Source of the DNA: Favolaschia claudopus | Taxonomy: Eukaryota; Basidiomycota; Agaricomycetes; Agaricales; Mycenaceae | Length of the DNA: 64,000 nucleotides | Reading direction: 5' to 3' | Assembly: GCA_037176885.1 (NCBI GenBank) | Contig: JAWWNJ010000104.1 | Span: forward strand, 682,001-746,000 | Shown: piece by piece, positions 56,837 through 64,000 of the stretch | Layout: each line of letters starts with the position of its first letter | Position numbering within the stretch: position 1 is the first letter of the stretch | Program-made: the position numbers and the translations under genes | Notes under the pieces: generated by a model | Seen by the model: only the letters and a program-made list of their open reading frames with translations | The model's database searches: none | Told to the model about the DNA's origin: nothing

Positions 56837-57632
56837 ATGGCGTCCACTGCTAGCAGTGTATCTCCCTCGTTGACCCTTCCCATCGAAATCTGGTTCCAGA
56901 TCTTGGACCTCAAACTCGGGTTTGTAGATTTAGCCGATTTCTGCTTGACTTGCCGCCATTTTCTGTCAATCGCCAGGCCCATCCTATACCGAAGCTTGGT
57001 ACTCAAAGCGGAGAGGTCTGATTCCGATCCCAACGACGCGGTGAAGGATACACGCAGATCTGGCAGCGAATGTCCGAGAACTGAGTCTCGAAAATTGCCC
57101 GATGTCAGAAGACTTCACTATCTTCGCATGCACAGCGCCCTTGTCTAGTCGACGTTGCGTCCTTGCGAAATATGATTCAGCTCAAGAGGGTTACGATCTG
57201 TGGCGATCTGACTCCTCGTGTTACGAGTACGGCAATGGGAGAATTTATCCAGATCTTGCACAATGTGGAGCTCGATGAACTGCGATTCCCGTCGCGCGGT
57301 CCGAAGGAATTGATTTCTTCTCTGACCGTGGCGCAACTCACTCAGCTGGCCAACGCAAAGCACCTCACTGTTGGAACGGGGGCACCTGATGTCAACAACT
57401 ACCATAGTAGGCACTTCATTACTCGTTAATTCCTGTCAGGCTCATAGTTGAAATTCGTATCCCTTCGTAATTGTTGAAATTGTTCGTTGAACCATCAGAC
57501 GCTGTGATTCATACACCCCAGAATTGGGGAGAGTTAAGACGATTGGAGGTAATAGGTGTGAGTCCGTTTGGGAAATGGAAAGACCGGGGAGATCGAGGAC
57601 CGGCGACCCGATCGGCGGTCCATGACATAAGG
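56837..57632 (+). pseudogene. F-box-like protein gene, probably frameshifted
   Basis: The N-terminus has a recognisable F-box-like motif, LPIEIWFQILDLKLGFVDLA followed by DFCLTCRHFLSIARPILYRS, as in the many agaricomycete F-box proteins that recruit substrates to SCF ubiquitin ligases. After KDTR near 57,055 the likely continuation (DLAANVRELSLENCP) is one base out of frame, and no good intron repairs it. Later frames on the same strand keep the leucine-repeat look (RNMIQLKRVTICGDL, then HTPQNWGELRRLEVIGV) and end with a stop at 57,632. It is either a pseudogene, a gene with non-obvious introns, or a base error. Coordinates after 57,050 are approximate. Confidence 0.5.
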
Positions 57633-58364
57633 TGAATCAGGGCCTCATCATGATGGCATGTAAACAAAGTGATGCGCCGCTTCGATGTCTCAATGTGTTC
57701 GCCAGCACCTCTCAACGCAAGGCGGGTACAACACAAGCTATCACCTTTATCCGTCTTCTGCGAGACAAGACCTAGGCCTCGATATTTTTTTTTGCCAGCC
57801 ACGGTCCAGTCTACTGCAACAGAATCTTCGGATGTGCCGGATGTGCTGCCTCGGTCTATCCGCACTTTTGTCTCAGAGGCTAACATTATCACCACATAAT
57901 ACCAACCAGAAAAGACAAGTTCAATGTATGGGAGCTCATGGTAGACTGTACATGCCGTAGACAAAAGAGGACTGACTGTGTAAGTCTGTGTTTCGCCGTT
58001 GATGATTGATTGATGGCATCACAATCTGCCGACTTGCCGCCGGCCTTGATGGCGGTCGTGATGGCGGTCTTTCGAACTCCCAAATTTCCTGATAGGTGTG
58101 TATCATGTTTGCTTCGATATCACAGCCCAAGAGAACCTGACCGCCCACGTTCCTGCACGTTAGCGCAAGTTCCGTTGGCGAATGGGCTTGCACGTATACA
58201 GGATTTCTGAAATAAGAACACAAGGCGTGAATCAAGTTGAACGTGTTTGAATGAAGAGTCAGATGAGGGGAAAGTGGTGCGATATTACAAGTATGAGAGC
58301 AAATTTGGGACAATGCAGGGTGGTAATGCGGGTCAGTCTGTCCCATGGACCCAAAAAAAATCTA
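57633..58364. other. Intergenic region, no gene recognised
   Basis: About 730 bp. Overlapping open frames on both strands show no family resemblance and no convincing splice chain. Probably 3' sequence of the convergent flanking genes. Confidence 0.45.
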
Positions 58365-59045
58365 TCAATCAACGAACAACCCTCCTTCGTGCTCCGGGGA
58401 GCGGCTGCGAGGAGGAGATCGGCTGCGTGACGGCGTTGCGAGTTGGAGATGCGAGATGCTTGCTCCGGGATTGCGGCCCCCTGCAGCACGAATGATATCC
58501 AGCTCATCACGCCATTCTCTAAACTTCTGCAACAGAGGATTTTCTTCGTCCAACAGGGAGCTCGCTTCTTCACCCTCGAGGATCGCGATGACCTCGCCGA
58601 GAGAGTGGTCGAGCTTCTTGAACGCGCCGTGCATCAGGTAAGGATTGGCGATGTAGCGCGGAGAGTTGTATTCGGATTGGGGGGTGCGCGCGGCCGCTAG
58701 ATGCCAACAGATTGAATGTAGCTCAGACAGGGTGAATGAGTCTCACCTTTACTAGGGTCGGACCTAGGATACACCTGCAATGAAGTTCAGGATGCTTGTT
58801 CTGCGCAGTTGAAAAGACTACATACCCCTCCGGGGTTCTCCGCACACGGAGAAGGAGGACCTGAATCAACCAACTGTTAGCTGAATCCGCGCGGTGTCAG
58901 CAGCGAACTCACGGTTGTTCATGTCGTTCTCGGTATGGCTAAGGTAATCAAGATCGACTCCTTATTACGGGGTGTTAGTGGGGAGTCGGGGAGGGGGAAT
59001 CCGTACCGCTGGCTGGGTGCGCCAGCGCGGGGTACCTTGCGACAT
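58365..59045 (-). CDS. Small unrecognised protein with SR-type tail
   Basis: Family not recognised. Five exons (59045-59036, 58960-58913, 58860-58826, 58774-58747, 58696-58365) join in frame to 150 aa. The first exon has only three codons plus one base (ATG TCG CAA G). The protein reads MSQGVDLDYLSHTEND..., then a Pro-rich part with SP/TP sites, a helical acidic block (AFKKLDHSLGEVIAILEGEE, LLQKFREWRDELDIIRAAGG), and a C-terminal SRSRSPPRSRSP repeat ending GGLFVD. The RS/SP tail hints at a nuclear, phosphorylated protein. No coding overlap with neighbours. Confidence 0.65.
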
Positions 59046-59756
59046 GACGGTTTGGGTCAAGAGAGGTATGTAGAAGCGGGGTCTGTATCCTTGGGAATTC
59101 GTCCACCGGCATGACGTCACGTTTTGATGTCTCCGATTGGGCAGCAGTCAAGTGCTGGTTTCAACTTGTATCCGAATTGCGTTATTTCGGGCATTTTTGT
59201 GCGAGAACGTCGCGAGGTGAGATGCGCAGCGGGCAGCGGAACGCCCTGCGCCCGTATTTGAAAAGAAATATCGCCAGAAATCAGTACAAAGGACGAAAAC
59301 GTCGCATTTTGCTGAACGGCTTTTCCTTACCCCTGTAACCACATAGTCCATACAATGGCTATATTCCCGATGCTTCGGCTCGGGTCTTGCAACAAGAATT
59401 ATGTCAGTTCCATCAACAATGACCGGGAGAAGCCGTGATTTGGTTCAACTTCAAACGCTTGCCAGTGTCAGAGACCATCACCATCGACTGAGTACTCGAG
59501 TCGCAGAGGATTAATGGCTCCAGTATACTACTATGGACCTCTGGGGCCGCCTATGCCTTGCCCCCACTGCATTCGGGCAAGGTGTTGCACTACCATTCGC
59601 GTCCTTCGCGTTTCGTTTTGCTGAATCGACAATGTTAATGATGGCGTATTGAGCCTATCTGTCGACAGAGTAGGGGGACTATTCGTATGAGTGAATTTGC
59701 GCACAGTGTCTACAATAACACAAATGGCAGCAACTGGTATCTACTATCCTCTCATT
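59046..59756. other. Intergenic region, no gene recognised
   Basis: About 710 bp between the start of the small SR-tailed gene and the 3' end of the MFS gene. Short frames only. Confidence 0.45.
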
Positions 59757-62142
59757 TTACTCAACCCGAGCCGTCTCCGCCGGCGCGTCCTTCGACTCTC
59801 CCTTCTCTGCATTCCCCTCAAGATCTGGCTTATTCTCATGCTTGACAATACGAATATTCCGAATGAATATCGCAGCAAGCAAGGCGCACGCCGCGACAGG
59901 GAGACCCAGAATGAAAACAATCCGCAAGCTTTGCGTATATGCCTTGAGGACACCAGGGATAACCGAAGCAGGTAGCTGAGTATAAATCGCCGTAGGGGAC
60001 TGCTTCGCAATGTCCGCTGGAGCGTCGGGCGCATATTGTCGCAAGTATTTAGTGAGTAGCGAGGCCAGGATTGGTTCTGCTACGCCGAGGCCGACAGTCC
60101 CGCCTAGGAAACCGGCGAATGAGGCCATACTGGTGGATTGCGCGAGGAGTTTGGGGTTGTCTTTGAATTCCGCTCTTAATGATGTTTAGAGGATGTACGT
60201 GTCAGGTAACCGAACAAAAGTTGACTTACTGCATTGCGATCAGTGAATTTTGCATTCCCAATCCGATTCCAACACCTATTAATATGAACATAAGAATTGT
60301 TTCACGAGGTGTAGTATTAGTGAGTGACCTATTATGATGAGAAATCCCGCAATCCTGCCCGCCGGTGTCGTCGTGCTTATCGTATACATAAGTCCAGAAC
60401 CGAGGGCAAGGAAGCATGGTGAAGCGACGAGGAAGGGCCAATAATAACCGATCCTGCTTACGATCTGACCTGTACCGATAGAGGTGAAGATCATGCTGAG
60501 CACCAAAGGGAAGATATTGATCCCGGCTTTGGTTGCGCTATAGTTTCGCGTTATTTGATAGAATAACGGGACGTACTGGGCAAAGCACGATCAGGAATGA
60601 ACTTCGATATTAACAAGGGGTTGCACTTACATAGGAAAGCAACACGAGGGAACGAATGAATACGGAGAAGACTACTATGGCATATCTATCAAGGGTTGAT
60701 TGTCAGAAAATATTGAGAACTGCAGCGAGATAGACAGGGAGCTGACACTGAACGCGAATGGAAAATTTCCAGGGGAGTCATTGCTCGTTCGCCCATGTAA
60801 TTTTCCCAGAGGATGAACACCACGGTCAGTACAGCAGCGAAGACAAAACACTTGCACCAAATCCCTGTATCAGCTTCTGCGCTACTATCGAAAGTAAGGC
60901 AGACTCAAAGACGCACGATGATCACAGCTTTATCGTTCCAAGGTTTGAGATTCCCGCCCCATTGAAGGGCGAGAATAAGGGATGTCACCGCACCCCCGAC
61001 CAGAATCGCGCCGAGAAAGTCCAACTGACGCGTCTGCTTGAGAATGTCCCGCATGGTCCTCTTGTTGGGGTCTGATCCCAGGGGAGGAGATGTTTTGAGA
61101 AATAGAGTAACGGCGATGATGGAGACTCCGCCGATGGGGAGGTTGATGAAGAAGCACCAGCGCCAGGATGCCTATGAAATGTTATCAACTGTTTGAGAAT
61201 TATAGGCATTGGCGTACGTGATCGGTGAACGCGCCGCTATAAACATTATGTCAACCCATGAACGAGAAGAGGAGGGAAAATACGTGATGATCGTACCCAA
61301 TAAGCGGCCCCGCAATGGTCGAAATCCCGAACGTTGCCCCAAACATCCCAAAGAACTTGGGCCGATCCTTCAGGGTGGTGATTTCGGACATTACTTGGAG
61401 CATAGAGACAACTGGAATACTTAGATGCTCAATGAACAAAGTCAAGTTGAAACGGCAATGATCGAAGACTCACACACGCCCGCACCACCCAATCCAGAGA
61501 TGACCCGTCCCGCTATGAGTTGCTCCGCGCTGTGAGCCACGCCACAAACAAGGGAGCCGACTTCGAAAAGCCCGATTGCAGCGAGCAGAACCAACTTTGC
61601 CGGGAATACTCGCATGAGCTGGCCGTAGAACAGAAGCAAGACGGCTGTGTTACCCTCAATAAACCAATATTCTCGACGAAAGCGATGATAGACCAGTCAA
61701 GCTTACTCTGGGCCATGATAAATGCGGTCGAAATCCAGCCTTGAAGAGAAAAGGAATTAAATTCCTGCAGCGCAAGTTGAATTCAGATTTCAAAGCAAGG
61801 AGGGGATGTATCCTGTTACCGAGGCTATTCTAGGTAGGGCCGTGGCTGGAGGGCCAGTCGACGAGTTGAAAAAAATGAAATGAAAAAATGAGGCCGACTC
61901 ACCAATGATTGTCTGGTCCAGGCCTACTACTAGCAACGAAAACATCCTGTGGACTGGTCAGAGCTTCGCTGATTGAGTAGCAGACTTCAGTACATGGCCG
62001 CGAACACAAGATAAAGTCTGCCGCCTGAAAGAACCGTCGAGGGAAGGGGTTCAGTGTCTGCATTTTCAGGTTTCTTCAGTTCGGCGGCATCGGGAGCCGC
62101 TACGGCCTTGGCCTCGAGTTCGTTTACAGGGTCGGTAGCCAT
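59757..62142 (-). CDS. MFS multidrug/toxin efflux transporter, DHA2 type (14 TM)
   Basis: Plasma-membrane proton antiporter of the major facilitator superfamily. Early exons resolve well: 62142-61994, 61946-61903, 61845-61820, 61764-61707, then one from 61644. They read MMFSLLVVGLDQTIIATALP, RIASEFNSFSLQGWISTAF, IMAQTVLLLFYGQLMRVFPA and GLFEVGSLVCGVAHSAEQLI. The antiporter motif C is present as GATFGISTIAGPLIG, followed by GAFTDH and SWRWCFFINLPIGG, which is characteristic of DHA2/fungal toxin-efflux pumps. The last TM segment (VFILGLPVAACALLAAIFI) precedes an acidic/basic cytosolic tail. The N-terminus is acidic and cytosolic. The middle and 3' exons (61,440-60,100) were followed by motif only, not base by base. 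Substrate unknown; no biosynthetic cluster genes next to it. Confidence 0.88.
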
Positions 62143-63381
62143 TGGGAGAGACGATACAGATGGGCTGCTGCAAGTCGAACACACAGGAAATCATACCATT
62201 TATATAGTATCGCTGGGTGCGTGAAGGAAATTATCTGAAATGGCCTGGCCGACGAGACACGCACGTCCAGCAACCTCCCATCTCTGTTGAAGAAGACGTA
62301 GCCGAAGAGAAAATGAATATTTTCGTCTCGCCGGACAGCCGCGCCTGAACGGCGCAACGCGCTATTGAGCCAGATTGATGAGATCGTGCCGGACGAATTA
62401 TATGCCGGCCGCGCGTTTTCGCAAGACAAGATAAGCGTCAAGTGATCCGTCGAGTTTCGGGACAAGTTCGCCGAGGCGGCGGGATGTGAAGGAGCAGTCC
62501 TGAGCAGTCGTTCAGCTAGTTGCACCAGCATTTCGACCTGAAACGAGTAACGAAGAAAGAATCGAGTGGTGTGTGGTTGGATTCAGACGACCACGATTCA
62601 GACCAAGACTCCACTGGCAGTCCACATTGTTCCGAGTCAAGCAGCCAAGTCGTGGGGAATTAACTAAACGAAGCGGTGGATATGTAGCGTTGATGTAGCG
62701 CGAAGAAAGACGCGAGGGCCGATCCTGGTCTCGTAAATCGGCAGTGACAAGACAGTCGTCACCTACGCCGATTCTCACATGCAGTTCACATGCAAAGTAA
62801 GTTTCCTCATCGTACAAACACAGGGCCCGTTTGTGTATAGCTGGAGTGCCCTAGAAAGACGCGACGAGATTCATCTTCTGCTGCTCAGAGAACATGAATG
62901 CTGCGACTCGGAGTTGGCGTGGAAGGTGCTCCGGACAAGGTACGCAACTCGGGTGCTGTCGTTTGACTTTTCACACAGCACTTCAGCGGCATTACGATCT
63001 AACATAAACCATGTTTCTCGCCTTTTACTAGAGACATCCTGTCGGGTTGTAACTTCGTTGCCGTCTAACAATCTTTGGAACCTTCTCCTTGTGAGAGCCT
63101 TCGCTTTTTGGTGACAAGAGGCTGATTTTTGGTCGTTTGGTTGCGGAGCGAGCGCTGCGTATATGTACAACTTCAGGGAAACTGAGATTCAGACTTGAGG
63201 AGTGCCCCCCAGACTAATGTTATACACTTGTAAAGCCGTCTGGTGCATCTTCAGGCATATAGAGCTGTACCTGCAGCTTGGCTTGCGCTTGGGGATCGTA
63301 CACACCCCATCAAGACGCGGGGCTGGCAAAGCGACAATCCTTTTAAAAGTGGGGAGAATATATTATAGGTCAATACCACAA
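62143..63381. other. Intergenic region, no gene recognised
   Basis: About 1.24 kb upstream of the MFS transporter start and downstream of the partial membrane-protein gene. Short frames on both strands, none with recognisable features. Confidence 0.45.
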
Positions 63382-64000
63382 TCAGAACGAGCCAGGCAAA
63401 CTCGTCCCTACTCGGAACGAAGGAGCACTAGGCAGCAAATCCAATTCTCTGGGATCGACTGCCGAAAAATCGCGGCTCTTCACCCGCCTCGTAGCAAGCT
63501 CACGCTTCGACAGCCACAAGTGGAGCAGCTGAAGCAAATCCTTGGCCTATGCGTGCAGTAGCAAGATCAAAATTGATTCTATTGAACACAGCACAAAGCA
63601 CACTCACCACGACGAATATCCCCAGGCCGACAGAATTTCGCCACCTGGTTGTAATGATCAGCACCATGTTTCCCTGCGACAAAAGGAAGGCCACCGACCA
63701 AACAGGATCGCACTCGTCCAGTTTCCGAATATCGCCCCATACAGCCCGCAGCACGAACTTGAGCGTCCGACCAGCGTCCTGGGGCTCCGCGGCGCTCGCT
63801 CGCCGCCATATCTCGCTGGCAGAGTACCTCCTCAGCGGCGGTGGAGGCAGGAAGCCCTTCCAAGCGGGACGCACAGCCAAGAAGCGCTTCAACAAATCGA
63901 AACGCTTCGACAGGCGTTGCAGGATGTTCCCCATGATATTGGAGATCAGAGGTACAAGCAACGCGCCGCCGATGGCGCTGCCTGCTTTGCGCATGTCCAG
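63382..64000 (-). CDS. Membrane protein, 3' part only (runs off the window)
   Basis: C-terminal part of a gene whose start lies beyond 64,000. Three exons are visible (>64000-63699, 63644-63608, 63546-63382) with matching phases. They read SAIGGALLVPLISNIMGNIL, FLAVRPAWKGFLPPPPLRRY, DECDPVWWRNSVGLGIFVV and AKDLLQLLHLWLSKRELATR, then RVKSRDF, ending GTSLPGSF. Two hydrophobic segments flank a proline-rich loop. I recall similar C-termini in agaricomycete membrane proteins, some with an N-terminal RING-type domain, but cannot name the family with confidence; the N-terminus would be needed. Confidence 0.7.

Noticed and set aside
57509..57964. Minus-strand open frame of 151 codons
   Set aside because: Overlaps the last F-box frame on the other strand, no domain recognised, and no supporting splice sites.

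Overview
The window looks like nuclear DNA of a filamentous basidiomycete, most likely an agaricomycete mushroom. The evidence is many 46-65 nt GT-AG introns in every recognisable gene, a large atypical G-protein alpha subunit, a basidiomycete-style seven-TM membrane protein, a DHA2-type MFS transporter and an F-box gene. Exon models were built by hand from donor/acceptor sites and reading-frame continuity. They close in frame for the Galpha, 7TM, Asf1, RasGEF, Rps13, Mcm10, gene X, Ubp6 and 150-aa genes.

Left flank (1-17,343): an atypical Galpha gene (-), about 2.6 kb without a recognisable gene, a 7TM membrane protein (-), the histone chaperone gene asf1 (+), a very large RasGEF with RasGEF-N and CDC25-type domains (+, Lte1-like), and ribosomal protein S13/uS15 (+).

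Centre (17,344-52,308): an intact mcm10 gene (-) and an intact unrecognised gene X (+) were probably once head-to-head neighbours. They are now separated by a large tandem array. Four copies of a 2.7 kb core (5' half of mcm10, shared intergenic promoter, 5' end of gene X) alternate with three copies of a 7.3-7.4 kb block L of unknown nature: core1-L1-core2-L2-core3-L3-core4. From about 22,850 to 49,080 the sequence repeats with a constant period of 10,066 bp and I see no differences; the outer edges are diverged. Each internal core yields a truncated mcm10 with a new C-terminus read from L, and a truncated gene X whose frame also runs into L. L has no transposase, reverse transcriptase, LTR or terminal inverted repeat that I can recognise. 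It does hold two apparently divergent, intron-rich units around a CACGTG palindrome. One carries a series of GC-rich triloop hairpins between splice sites.

Right flank (52,309-64,000): the proteasome-associated deubiquitinase gene ubp6 (+), a probably damaged F-box gene (+), a small unrecognised SR-tailed protein (-), a DHA2-family MFS transporter (-), and the 3' part of an unrecognised membrane protein (-) that leaves the window.

Functionally the window mixes signalling (Galpha, RasGEF, 7TM) with replication/chromatin genes (asf1, mcm10). Both replication genes carry ACGCGT boxes just upstream of their start codons. The array is the feature most worth follow-up, either as real biology or as an assembly question.
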